Of a stretch of 64,000 bases of DNA, positions 1 through 12,286 are shown piece by piece. The stretch lies in assembly GCA_963281155.1 (NCBI GenBank), contig CAUJLY010000004.1, forward strand, positions 3,968,001 to 4,032,000. Direction: 5' to 3'. Made by a program: the position numbers and the translations under genes. How positions within the stretch are numbered: position 1 is the stretch's first letter; every line of letters begins with the position of its first letter. Under the pieces are notes generated by a model. It worked only from the letters and a program-made list of their open reading frames with translations, searched no databases and had not been told where the DNA came from. The DNA comes from Rhabditophanes sp. KR3021 (Eukaryota > Nematoda > Chromadorea > Rhabditida > Alloionematidae).

Positions 1-1830
1 ACAAGAAGTCATACTCAAGACGTTCTCGATCGCGATCACTCACTCCCGATTATCCTCGTCATCGTTCAAAGTCTCCATCAAAAAGTAGAGACAGGCACAA
101 AAGTCGGAAATCTAGAAGATATAGCAGGGAAAGACAAACGAGAAGACGCAGTCCAAGCTATGATTCCGATTATCGGCATCCCTCCAAAAACAGCTTGATG
201 GCTGAAATTATGGGTAAAAGAAGTAAATCCAAGGTCAATGAATCTCCTCCAATTATTAAATTGTTTGAACCTTCACCGGTATTACGATCATCATCACCTC
301 CCTTATTAAACATTGACAATCTTAGCAAAGAAGGAAAAGAATGGCTTGCAAAGGAAATAGCAGAACGCGTTAGTATTAAAGAAAAACAAATTGATCAAAT
401 AATTCAAGAGCGAGTCGGAAAAGCAAAAGCCATTCTGGAAAAACAAATCCGTAAGTAGACTAACTGGTTTGTTACTAACTAATGTTACATATAAATACAA
501 TGAGTTATGAATATAGTAATAATCTATATGTAATATAATAATAATGGTTGTGTATATTAAATGGGAACCGTTAGCAACACATATTCTATCCGATCTAAGA
601 CAATTATCATTAAGTCTCTTTATTTCTTCCAAAGAAACTACAGTCTTATTCATGCTGCTTTTTGTGTATGTATTACTTCTGATGCCTTAACTGCCTTCTC
701 ATGTTCCGGTTTCCCCTAGATTTTGCACTTTTATCGTCCAAATTTCTTGATTGGAAACGATCATTTGAGCGAGTATTCTTTCGATCTTCATTGCTCGACG
801 ATCCATAATAGCTGATTTGACCACTTCCTTCTTATTGTAGAGTATATATGCCATCTCCTTCTTTGTGGGGTATTTCACAGAACACCACTCTCCAATATTT
901 TACCTGGCAGTTCTATGTTGGGCAAAAGTGGTTGCTTGCACCTCCAATTTGGACATTCTCTGAAACATAAATTGGTTAAGAGGGGATTTAATTGATAATA
1001 GACAGCAAGTTCATAAAACGTTGTTTTAATTCATGATAAATGACAAATTAGCAATAGACATCTTGGTTAGGTCAAATATGTTGCAATTATTTGAATATAA
1101 CCCATTTTTCCTAAAGCAAATTGTGTTGTTATAGAGGGTTACCTGTTGCATTTGCATCCATTATTCATTCAAAAACTAAAAAATGATACAAATACAAACT
1201 AATAGTAAATTTAGGGGAACAAGTTCAAATTGAATTACAGCTAGAAGTTAAGCATATAAAAGTTCTAGAGGAGCAAACACGTTTAAAATGTGAAAAAATG
1301 GAAGCAGATTTAAAGCTAAAAATGGCAGAAGCAGAGGAATCAAATCGGAAGTTGGTATGTTCTATTAAAAACAAACTAGCAGCTCGTGTTCTGCGTGATT
1401 TAGATGCCATGATTAATATCACTTGAATATACATATTTCTGTAATAACCCATAAACGTTGCATAAGCTGCTGCAGAAATATAATTATTGTTGTCTGCGCT
1501 TTGTTAATTTTCAGGACCAAGTATTTGAAACTGTCAATCTATTTTTGTTGACCTATACGCTGTTAAGTTAAGAAGAACATTTGATTAAGTAATAAGCCTC
1601 CAAAATGTCTTCAATATTCTTTAATTTAAAAATTTTCATTTCAAACGGCTAATGGAGTATTTTTTTAGAGTGCTGATAGACTCAGTATGCTTGACGTTAA
1701 GAGTAAGTTGGAAACTGAACGAGCTCTTATCATGAAAGAAAGGGAATCTCAGAAAAAGAGTGAACAGTGCCTTATTCTAAACAAATCTGGTGTCTCACGG
1801 ACTAAAATTGCGTTCTCTTTTGCCAAGTAA
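1..1830 (+). CDS. ARGLU1: ARGLU1-like splicing/transcription co-factor, 5' end outside the window
   Basis: Exons by eye are 1-450, 1215-1354 and 1669-1830. The visible N-terminal part is rich in Arg-Ser dipeptides, like the RS domain of ARGLU1. It is followed by a long charged coiled-coil that begins near the motif SKEGKEWLAKEIAERV and continues through ILEKQIREQVQIELQLEV. The C-terminus ends in LILNKSGVSRTKIAFSFAK, which matches the ARGLU1 signature of a basic stretch followed by a short hydrophobic FSL/FSF tail. Both introns have good GTAAGT/GTATGT donors and TTTAG acceptors, and the phases agree. ARGLU1 proteins are nuclear and act in alternative splicing and Mediator-linked transcription. 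Intron 1 (764 nt) carries an antisense coding-like stretch. The start codon lies upstream of the window. Family assignment is fairly sure; function is inferred from the family. Confidence 0.85.
770..960 (-). pseudogene. Antisense coding-like island 1 in ARGLU1 intron 1
   Basis: On the minus strand about 100 nt read as a coherent peptide (motif EWCSVKYPTKKEMAYILYNK), followed in another frame by an Arg/Asn/Ser-rich stretch. A possible acceptor (TTTCAG) and donor (GTAAAA) flank a further short piece near 900-960. No intact open frame spans the island and I do not recognise the product. It is antisense to the host gene, like the six other islands in this window. This is the weakest of the seven. 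Confidence 0.25.
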
Positions 1831-2275
1831 TATATGTGGTTGATCTTCTGACCGTCTGTATAGTAATGTACCTCTATCGGAACTTTAAAATATTTGTAAA
1901 TACGTAATTATACAATAGAATGCGGAAACAATATGAATCATTCCTAGCGTCAAGTTGCCATGATGATACTTCACACTTGTTTCGATAAAGTATGCATATT
2001 ACAATATTTGTGATATATTGGTCTATTTACAATATTTGTACTTGTTAGATACCAGCAGGTTACGTGTATATAGTTTATTATAGTAAACATATGTCACCAA
2101 TGGTTGATTATACTATCCGTGTAGGACAGTACTATATTGCAATAAAATTGTTGTGTTTCTCTATATAATTTACTTTATGAGTATTTTGTCTCATTCATTA
2201 CTTTTACTTTAAAGCACTGAAATTATGTGGCCCATTTCAAGTTAATATTTTTGCTCTTAATTTCATAGAATTATT
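1831..2275. other. Intergenic spacer ARGLU1-ECHS1
   Basis: AT-rich, 445 nt. It should hold the ARGLU1 3' UTR and the ECHS1 promoter. I see no further gene or structured element. Confidence 0.5.
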
Positions 2276-3986
2276 ATGTTGCGTCTTGTATCTATTGTCG
2301 GCAAACCAGCTTTCGTTGGCCGATGCCTCAGTACTACTGGAAACCCAGAAATGATCAAAATTGAAAGTGTCGGGGTAAATAAAGATGTAGCCTTGATTAC
2401 TTTGAATAGACCAAAGGCATTGAATGCTCTTTGCAATCAGTTAATGACAGAGTTGACAACTAATTTGCAAGCCCTTGATAAAGATGACTCAGTCAAATGC
2501 TTTGTTATTACTGGATCTGAAAAAGCTTTTGCTGCTGGTGCAGACATCAAGGAAATGGTTGACCAAGAATTTAAGAATGTAATTTCTGGAAACTTTCTTG
2601 CTCACTGGGCCGATGTTGCGAAGATTAACAAACCAGTGATTGCTGCTGTGAATGGATATGCTCTGGGTGGTGGATGTGAATTGGCTATGATGTGTGATAT
2701 TATCTACGCTGGCGAGAAAGCCCGTTTTGGACAGCCAGAAATTAATTTGGGAACAATTGCGGGCGCAGGAGGTATTGCTTTATTAAAATATCAAAAAATA
2801 TCATTCATTAGAATTGCAAATGCGAAACATCATAAGTATCAGCGAACTCACCAATGATGAGACCCGCTACCTTTCTGTTAAGACCCGAGTTTATTTTAAG
2901 AACCTCTTCAAAAGAAGCGTAGCTAGAATCCGAGTTCTTGATTCGATGTCTGAATGCTTTGATCAGGATAGCTTCGATGTTGTTAATGACTTCCTCCGAT
3001 TGGTATTTCATCCTTAAGACTGGCATTTCTTTTTTAAGCCCAATATTGTTTACATCCTCCTCAAACTTCTAAATCTGTCACTAGCATTGGAGATTGATTC
3101 AGTTACTCCAAGCTGTTCATAAAGCATTGCTTTCATAATTCTTGTAACACTTATCAATATGTGTCTGCTTATCGGAGTCTCCGTTCTATTTCTTGTGATT
3201 GAGCAGTAGGAGAACTCTTTCAGGTTGATCTAAAACAGATTACTGATGGCATAATTGACTTTTAAACTCACCATTCACCATAAAAGGTGCACTTCCACCA
3301 AAATACAAACTCTCTTCATTCCTAGACGTTTTGTTCGGAGGCTTTTCTTCCAAACTAGCTTATCTCGCAAACTGATCTCCCAAATTCCATACAATACTCC
3401 TCTTTCGGCTTGTCGAACCATAGTAGTTAATAGCTCCAATCTGAGGCGACGTGTAGCACTAAAATAAGTAAGTAATATTAGTAAAGCTTGGTTGGTTCAT
3501 AAATATCCCCAAAATATAAATAGTTCTAAGCTAATATTCAAATGTACGAGGTCTCAGGGTCATGTTACGATAGTGCATCTTCAACTAATAAACACTAAAA
3601 TTCTAAAGTTTAAAAAAACTAATCAATCTTTTGAAGGTACACAACGTCTTACTCGGGCTGTTGGGAAATCTCTCTCAATGGAAATGAATCTTACTGGAAA
3701 CATGATTACTGCCGAAGAGGCTAAAGAAGCTGGTTTGGTTTCTAAGATTCACCCACCTGCAAAGCTTGTTGAAGAAGCTATCAAGCTTGGAGACAGAATC
3801 GCTCTTCAATCTCCAATTGTTGTCAAATTAGCCAAAGAGGCAGTCAACAAAGCCTTTGAAACTACTCTTGCCGAAGGACTTAGTCTTGAACGCAGATATT
3901 TCCACTCAACATTTGCTTTAAAGGATCGCAAGGAAGGTATGACAGCTTTTTCTGAGAAACGCAAAGCCATTTGGAAGAATGAATAA
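2276..3986 (+). CDS. ECHS1: Mitochondrial short-chain enoyl-CoA hydratase (ECHS1)
   Basis: Exons are 2276-2771 and 3637-3986, giving 281 residues (human ECHS1 has 290). The first about 25 residues are basic and hydroxylated, fitting a mitochondrial transit peptide. The crotonase fold signatures are present: the oxyanion-hole region [11 protein letters not shown] and the segment [15 protein letters not shown]. The two catalytic glutamates of the family fall in GGGCELA and in [10 protein letters not shown]. The C-terminal [19 protein letters not shown] is typical of ECHS1. The enzyme hydrates trans-2-enoyl-CoA to 3-hydroxyacyl-CoA in mitochondrial beta-oxidation and valine breakdown. The intron splits the Gly codon before [11 protein letters not shown], so joining restores the expected family sequence exactly. 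That 865 nt intron contains an antisense gene-like island. Confidence 0.95.
2808..3470 (-). pseudogene. Antisense coding-like island 2 in the ECHS1 intron
   Basis: On the minus strand the island reads as several consecutive exons joined by short introns. The last exon runs from about 3068 to a stop at 2808 and includes [21 protein letters not shown] 38 nt GT-AG intron (3069-3106) precedes it, then an exon with [20 protein letters not shown], then a 42 nt GT-AG intron (3230-3271), then exons with [15 protein letters not shown] and [18 protein letters not shown]. The frames are mostly open, so this may be a functional nested gene, but the first exons are ambiguous and no start is certain. I do not recognise the protein. 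The short introns match host intron size, so this is not a processed retrocopy. Confidence 0.45.
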
Positions 3987-6900
3987 ATATCTAAAACATT
4001 TAAGTTATAAAATGCTGTAAAAGTCATTTTTATTTGCCATTTTTACTGGTTTTTATACATGTTTCCTTCTATTCATAGACATAAATATTACTCTCATGAA
4101 TGTTTCACTTTTAAATGTGTATTTAAATTATACAAAGGTCGTTTTCAAGGATAATCTCTTTTTAAGATTAACATCCCTTACAGAATTTGTCAAACATTTG
4201 TGCAAGTTAATTTAGAACATCTTAGTAACATGCGATGTTTAAATTTGAAATTGATAATAAGCAAATTTATATACATCTGCTACACTTTTAGACAATACCA
4301 TTTACTCAATAGAAATAATGCAATTTATATAAAATTTGACAATTGGTACTTATGCTTCAATTTACATTGGTATAAACAATTTAATGAATATTTGTGGCAA
4401 AAAAGATTTTATGGTTTTAAACGATATATTGTTTAATATGATGAATATACGTAATGTGTTGTCAAGTGCTTAAAACAAATAAAGTATGATCTGCACAATA
4501 TGCAAAAGGGATATTTGAAAGCGGATAAAACTCAATGTAATAAGTGCTAAATTTGGCCTATTAATTAATGGGATAACTTCCATGCAATATATGCATTTTA
4601 AATTGTTTCTACTAGTGTAAATGTTTATTTCATTAAGAAGGTTTTATATTTTACATTTAAACACATACACCATGTAATATTTCGATCATATTGGCATCAT
4701 ATCGTAAAGGTCATTTTAATAAGATGGATTATGCTGAGTGAGCTTTTATAATTAAAAAAATCCTTAAGGTACTTTGAATTCTAGTATTTTTGCAAAATGG
4801 TTAATTATTTTCATATCAATATAATACATTTCAGTAGAATACATTTCGTGCCTACATAAATAATGTTTCTCGGCATTATGATTTGCTTCTTAACATTATT
4901 ATTTGTTTCTTGGCATTTTATTTTTAGAACATTTAATTTAAGTTTGCAAATGGTAGGTAATTCTTTTACATTTAATTTGCTACTATCAAATTTTAAATAG
5001 TACTAACAGTAAATTTACATATTTCCATGAAATTATTTTGAATAATCACAATACTTGATTGTATATACGTGCACATCATATTTATAGGAAGGATGTACTT
5101 TATATTGAAAAACTCAAAAAGGTAATATGCAATGATATAATCGAATAATAAAATATTCGTGTTAAGTTCATTTACTTTTAATGTGTCAACTAACTAGGTT
5201 CATTTGCTTATATAAATGTTTAAACTTTTTTAGCCTCTAATTTTTATTATATCAAATAGGCAAACGTTTTCATTATCTATTTTGAAGCATATATTCTCTG
5301 AGAGAATTTTACGTACTTAGATCTTGGTTATTACATGTGTATTCGAGATGATGACGTTATTATGGAATATCATAAAAAACATCTGCGACTTGTTAATTGT
5401 ATGTAGTTTTTTGTAGATACTTTGTTTCAATATTCATTTGGTACTATTTTTTGTAGTATTTTTTGCTTATATTTATATTTTGTGGGAGTATTTAATTGTT
5501 AATATTTATTTGTAATATATCCATTTGTTGTTAGTGTGCTTCAGCTAGCAAGCCCCCACAATTACTTTTTAGTATGAGTATTGAGTATAGTATTATACTA
5601 GGCGAGAGTCTTCGTAACTAAAGGTTGAGGGATAGGAAACGCAAAGTGTTGTTACAATAATGTCGCCCGCGGCAAAGTTATAAAGTACATTTGTGGTGCC
5701 TGGTACATGAACGATTTTTTGAAAAGTACATTTAAAAAATGGCTGCATTTGTGGCTGTTCACACATGTCGTCGAGGTTTTGGTCACTCTCCCAAGGGCGC
5801 TAGAAGGCTGTAGTATGATTGGGAGGATAGAACGATCCAGTGTAGTCGTTCGTGCCTGTCTGCACCATCATACACAGTCGTTTTTTAAATTTTTTTAGCT
5901 TGCCCTTTTAGTTAAAAAACATTAAAGGCGGAACTTAGAAACATTATACTCTCTTGTTCTTGCGAAAAGTGCATTTAAAAAACATCTATAGCAAACAGTA
6001 GACCCTTTCATTCTTCAATACACGACCTGCTTTTCTACAACTTATTGCAACACCAAAATGTATTAGGAAAGAAGGTCGTCGATGATTCTAACACATTTTT
6101 TGATTTTGTATTTAATACTTTTCATAGATATGTTGCTTAGATCTTCTTATGAAAATGATGTATGAAATGTTTCCTTTGAGCTATTGCGTTAATAAACGTA
6201 ACATTCCTTCACTTTGATATTAGTCTTGCAGTTTAACACACACCATCCATTTGTACTTGTTATTCAGCGTCTCAACGACATCATATAATCATCAAATACT
6301 ATAATTTGTTATAAGTCTGTCTGTGCAGTAAAATCCCAATCAAATATTAAAATCATTTAATATATCAGTATTTTAGTATTATTTATTTAATCGACGTCAT
6401 TCAACAACCACCAGTCTATTATTTGAGTTAATGCCAGAGGTAGTTTTTTACGTTGTGGCGGATTGTTAAATGCCCGACGGAGAACGCTAGCTCAAGCCTT
6501 TCCTTGAATACGCTGGAAGTTTCATATTTCATACTAAATGTTGTGTTTATTTATTTCTATATATATTTATTACTACATTTTATATCAAATAAAAAAGGTC
6601 ATTTTGTATTCCATTACGTAACTTTCAAATTGCTCTCTGCATTCAACGAGAAAAGTCATAATTATAAAGATTTTATGTCGCTAGCGAGTCGGCTTAAATT
6701 CACCCAGCCAAATTGCCTGCTATAGTCCCTTTAAAACATCTATAACATCTACATGATAAAAAGCTAATTAATGTCTGCCTTTGATAATAGTGCAAGTTAT
6801 TCTACTCAAAATTATAACTAAGCGACTTCTTCTTGTCGCATAAATTGCGTTAAATATTTAAAAAAAGGTTTGTAATAATTAAGGAAGTAATAAAGTATGT

Positions 6901-7902
6901 CAGTTGACTTTGAGATTCCAATCATTTGATTCAAAATAATGCTATCAATAAATTAATACACGAAAAGTTACATATAATGTGAAAATTAAGTTAAAAAGTC
7001 TGGGATATTTTAAAGTATAGTTCTCAAATTGTCACACTCACCATTTTAATTGCTGAACTATCAAATTAATAATAATGTTTAAAATACCAAGTTTCCATTA
7101 AAATATGCACTTTATAAAAAAAATGAAATTGTGCATCGTGCAAAAAATTGAAATAAGCAAACATAAATGCTTAAAGCGATTAGTTTTTAATTTTGAATGA
7201 TTTATAGCAAAATTAACTTTTAAAATCAATATCATACAAACATTTAATCTACTTCTTTTATCATAAAAATAATATTTTCATTATTTGCATATATCTAATG
7301 TGCAAAATATAAAAATGTCAGTAAATCAAGTTTTCTAGAATGAGAAATATTTGTTATCCAAATAACAATTATGGTTATAAGTTGACTACGTATTTGTTAA
7401 ATGTGGTTTGTGTAAGAACACCTTTTGACAAATTACAATCAACTTAAATGTTTGATTTAATTTTAATTTTTATAATAGTATGTTTACTACTGTTTAAGTA
7501 TTCACAAAAGTTAGAAAAAATTGTTAAATGTTAAAAAAATCAGTCTTACAATTTTAAGCCAAATGTATGGCCACCAATCAACATTCAACTTCCTTTAATT
7601 AATTCTGTTCAAAAACTTGATTAGTTTTCATGTCAACTTTCTTTTTTAAACTGTAAAAAATTATTTTCATACAGATGAATATTTTTTTTAAATCATACCA
7701 ATATTTGTATAGGCATTTTGAATAAATAATAGCCACTCCTTTCATGCTTCACAAAAGTAAACATCATGTAATAATGCTGCATTGAAAATATTTAGTCAAA
7801 ATGTATGATTCAAAGCATGTAAGATATTTACTATGGTTATTGTATTGTAATTTATTAAAATAGGAAAAATAGATAAAATGAGAATATCATTATATAGATA
7901 GA
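3987..7902. other. Gene-poor intergenic region ECHS1-NHE
   Basis: About 3.9 kb of AT-rich DNA between converging genes. Open frames here are short and of poor composition, and none resembles a protein. The stretch 5600-6060 is less AT-rich and holds an imperfect direct repeat, GAAAAGTRCATTTAAAAAA, at 5721-5739 and 5964-5982, possibly the remnant of a small repeat element. No RNA gene was recognised. Confidence 0.5.
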
Positions 7903-10900
7903 CTATTCATCATCTAAAATTTCAACACTTTGGGTGTTTCTAAGCAGGATATCTCTGTTTTGTTCCTGGATATCATGATTATACGTTTTATTCAAGTCGT
8001 CAGCTCTTGACACATGGCCAGCAGTAAAAAATGGAACAGCATAATCTCTATTGAATAAACTCAACCGTCTTCTCCAGTAATTTTGGGAACGAATTCCGGC
8101 AATGCTTTCCACAGCAAGAACAAGATCATCTTGAACATTATTGAGAACAAAATCAACAACTGTTTTATCCCTTGATCTTTTTCCTAACTTAACATGCAAT
8201 ATGCGAATAAAAAATTTCATACTACTGCCCTGTAATAATAATGTAAATTATTTAAAGGCATTAAACTCACTTGCACAAATGTGGTGAAGCAAATTATTAT
8301 AACTGTGGTAGTTATAAATAAACTCTTTGACGAATGTGCTGAGCCATCTAAAATTTTTACCATCCCCTGTAAAACAATTATTATTGGAAAAAATAGAGTT
8401 AATCATACATAAGCAATAGCTCCTCGGATTCCGGAGTAGGAAATTATTAATTTATCAACAGTCGACAATTTGTCACTTCTATACTTGTTCACGAACCCAG
8501 TAAGTACGAAGGTAACCAAAAAACGAACGACAAAACATGCTACTAAAGTAACAATTGCAAATACATAATCAAATTGGTGTTCGTTTACGATGCTGAATCC
8601 AAGAAAAGCAAAGATAATTGTCTCTGATGTCGAAGACATAGTTTTGATAAAATATTTGACTGTAACAATTGACTCATCAGATATGTTATTTTTGATATAT
8701 GGCTTCATTAACACTGCACAAGTCATGATTGCTAATATGCCTAATTAATTAAATAATATTATTTTGATTTTCGATTTTAATTGCTTCAATTAATATTTAT
8801 AAAGCATGCCAGACATATGAATTAAGGAATGATTAGATAATTTGGGGTATTTAATATTGAAACTTGAATTCAATGTATTTTTTAGTGAATAGTTTTCATA
8901 CATTTTCCTAAATGTCTTGATGCACATTTTGGAAAAAAAGAATCCTTTCAAATGTTTAATGGCGTTGATACATTATCGTAATTTTGCTATTGACTTACAA
9001 TGAAGCGACGTAGAAGAGATTCAAACAATAGTCGTCTAATGAAGATTGTTAATCTGGAAGACAGTCCTAGTCTAGTAGGCGATACATCAATTGGTCAAGA
9101 TAGTTTTTAATCTGTTTAATTTCATCAGTACTCAAATTGTTTAGACGGAGATATTGTATTGAGTCAGAAGATTTCCCAACTCTCCACTAGTGAAGTGAAA
9201 ATAATTGTTTCTACTGAAGAAGAGTTCAATATTGTAGTCATAAATACAATAAGTTTTTAAAATCTTACGTGGTGACGAGGGTATTCAATATCCAGATCTG
9301 CTGTTGAGTTGCATGGCTATTTTGCAGAAAGTATTAAAGAGATTCGAATATTTGATACTGATTATAGTACATTAATTTTGGGTGAATCAAATAACTACAT
9401 GTCCCAGTTCAAATCAGAGGGAAATTGTAAAATAAGTATTGACAAAGATTATATGTATGATGATGACCTATCTCACTGCAAACACCTAGGATCAGTCTGA
9501 AAATATCGTCATGAGGAAAAACTTCGATGTGTTGTAAACGTGATATTGGCTCAAATTCATCGATTGATGTTGCTGAAGAATGAAGTAGAACCTGAACCAA
9601 AAGAAGATACGGATTACTATACTACGTTGTGCCGTTATGACATTTTGTCAATCATTGCGTGTAGTGTCATTCTGCCGAGAAAACAATTAAATAAAAGCAT
9701 TGTTTGAAATAATACGACTTCTTTGAAACAATTAAATAATTCAAATCTGAAACATTTAATGGCCTTACTGTCAACATTATTAGGTGCTTTTCGGTCAATT
9801 ATCAACTTAATAGAACTTGAAAAAACTACATGGGAATGGATGAATTAATATAATATGGATGCTTCAGGACAGACCAACACAATCATGTATCTTGAGAATC
9901 TCTCTATTGCCAATAAAATCAGTGGAATAGCTTTCAAAACAGTATATGTATTCTGAATCTATTGCCTTTTAATTGCATGCTATATGTTTTATTATTTTTA
10001 TATGCCCCTTATTAAATATTTTTTCATTTAATTGCACCCCATCACTTACCTGACATATGAACCATTTCAGAAACTAAGTAGGCAATGTAGGGAATTAATA
10101 AACATATCAAAGGCTGTGCTGATTCAACATTTTTTGCAAATTTCGTGGCTAGGCAAACAACACATGCAAAAACAATTCCTAAAAATACATTTAGTCATAA
10201 ACAGCTTTAAAAAGCAAAATTTGATTACAAATTAATCACAATTATCGTGTCTTACCTAATATAATGCCTCCAAGTGATACGAGAAAAAACGTTACTAGTG
10301 TTTTCAAAAAATCAATCGTTTCTAAGTGATCCACACCTATTTTTGCCATATTACCTAATATACATTGTTACTACTCAGGTCATACAATGTCACTTCGCGA
10401 ATGAGTCTGTTTGAGTGCTTTTAAACTAATTCAGATTTTTTTGAGAGAGCAAATTACTCATCTAATGGCAAGTCGGTTCAGTAGCTTGAAGTATGTCTTC
10501 CATTAATTAAGTCGTTTTATAAATAAGTTTCTGAGGGAAAAGATTATTATTCCAAATTTACTTTTTTTGTAAGTTTTGGTGCTCTAAGAAAAAAATATTT
10601 TGTTATGAACCGACTCAAAGAAACTAAGTTTGTGTGGTTCCAATTTTATCATAACTGGCCCGGTCACTCCAACAAGAGACTTTCGGTAAATGACATTGTA
10701 TATTACCTAAGGAATGATATAAAACAATTGTAACAGCATCTGAAATAAAACAATTCATTTAATTAAATGATGGTGTTTCCAAATTCCCATACCATTTAGT
10801 AAAGATTCTCCAAATACACAAATGTATAAGTCTTCATTTACGTGAATTTCTTGGAACAATGCTATAAAAACAATAATTAAATTAATAATCGGCTTCCACA

Positions 10901-11961
10901 ACTTTTATAATTACAAAGTTATTCATATCCTATAAAAAAGAACGAAATCTTTGTTCTTAATAACTTTCAAAAAAGGTGATTAATGTTTGTAGTCACTTGT
11001 TAAAGTAGATATAGCAATAACCATATGTTATTGAAAACTTTCCACTGATTTTAAAGCTCTATACATCTAATAGGATAAACTATATATTTTAGACATAGTT
11101 AAATTTTCATCCAAACTAGTTACCGAATTAGTTGATTTATTATCATTATGCAACTCTTTACTTCGGAAGAATACTTTACCTATGATTGATACTGGGTCCA
11201 CGGCGCTGATAATAATCGCAAATAGACTAATGTCGATTAACGGCACATCTACTGAGTAATATGGTCTGAATATTACTAGAACTCCTCCAATCAGCAGAAT
11301 ATTTAACAGAGTCCCCCCAACGGACAATGTGAGGATTGTTCCTATATTTTTGAAAAAGCTCTTATTAGGCAATAAATATCCGGCTTCTAAAAATGGATCA
11401 TTCCAAATTATGCTTCTTTTTTAAAACCGACCTAGAATAATCTTAAACAGAAAATAATTAACATTTTTACAAATTAATTTGTGTGCGAATATACATTTAT
11501 AACCAGAGATAGAATTTGCAGCCATTTTTCTGACTTGGCATAATAGGAATATCTGGATTTGTATGTATTTTTTAAGTATTTTCATTGAAATTATGATTTT
11601 GCTAATGCCACCTCTGTTTAACACATGTATATTTGCACATTTTTCGAATTCACATTTAAGGATGTATATTCGCATTAAAAAAATATGTTACCAATGGAAG
11701 CAAATAAAGAAAGAACAGATCAGGATGGAGATAGATATTTCCTCCTTGAAAATGCTTTAAAAGATAACCGAATAGAAATCCTCCAAGTAACAGTAAGGCT
11801 GACTCTGGAAGCTTAGGAAGATATTTCTCTGCGTTTGCAACGACTGTTAATTAATATTGTTAAATTATTTATTTCTTACATATTTTTGCCAGAATTATCA
11901 TTAAAAGCCATAGACTTATAGATAAAGCTGTCATTGGGGTTCGCCAATCGAAGGAAAGCAT
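7903..11961 (-). CDS. Sodium/hydrogen exchanger (SLC9/NHX family)
   Basis: Exons by eye, in coding order: 11880-11961, 11692-11843, 11180-11386, 10793-10861, 10707-10739, 10256-10354, 10050-10178, 8409-8740, 8271-8366, 7903-8229. The protein is about 510 residues of 10-12 membrane segments with a short cytosolic tail. NHE landmarks are LPNKSFFKNIGTIL, the ion-path motif SAVDPVS, the segment HVNEDLYICVFGESLLNDAV, and the Arg-rich motif YSGIRGAIAY. It exchanges Na+ for H+ across a membrane and so regulates pH; the isoform is not resolved. The joint before EAGYLLPN leaves the sum of exons two nt out of phase, so a micro-exon of 10 or 13 nt is probably missed in 11387-11691. The 1.3 kb intron 8741-10049 carries a plus-strand coding-like island. 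Confidence 0.9.
9000..9950 (+). pseudogene. Antisense coding-like island 3 in an NHE intron
   Basis: The plus strand reads as successive coding pieces: MKRRRRDSNNSRLMKIVNLE, a 42 nt GT-AG intron at 9103-9144, SQKISQLSTSEVKIIVSTEE, then 9320-9500 with KEIRIFDTDYSTLILGE, then 9500-9705 with VVNVILAQIHRLMLLKNEVE. It ends with LKHLMALLSTLLGAFRS and MDASGQTNTIMYLENLS near 9745-9945. The pieces lie in different frames, with at least three frameshifts or stops not explained by introns, so it is probably a decayed gene. I do not recognise the protein. It is antisense to the exchanger. Confidence 0.4.
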
Positions 11962-12286
11962 TTCTTAACAAATATGATTTGGAAATTGTTAGTTATATTA
12001 ATTATAGTAAAGTTAATAACGAGTAAGACAGAGATATAAAGTAGTTAAATCAATTTGTGCATACACCATAACCGTAATTACTAATTATGATTAACTATGT
12101 GTCACATTATAATAGTTGTTCAAAAAATGATTTAGATACTAATATTACCAACATCACAAGGTCAAACTTATGTTTGATTAAAATTTAAATATTAATCATT
12201 CAAATTTATTATGATTTTATGCTAATTGTTACAAATTTATCACTTTAAAAAATGTACGTTATCTAAACGTTTCTTCCATCTTATTA
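11962..12286. promoter_or_regulatory. Shared upstream region of NHE (-) and the orphan membrane gene (+)
   Basis: 325 nt of AT-rich sequence between two divergent start codons, so it should hold both promoters. No specific factor site was recognised. Confidence 0.4.

Noticed and set aside
8955..9766. TTTAATGGCGTT / TTTAATGGCCTT direct repeat exactly 800 bp apart around island 3
   Set aside because: The second copy lies inside the coding-like part of the island rather than at its edge, so it does not fit a target-site duplication.
8775..9976. TTTTAATTGC on both sides of island 3
   Set aside because: A 10 bp AT-rich match in windows of about 260 and 105 nt is expected by chance.
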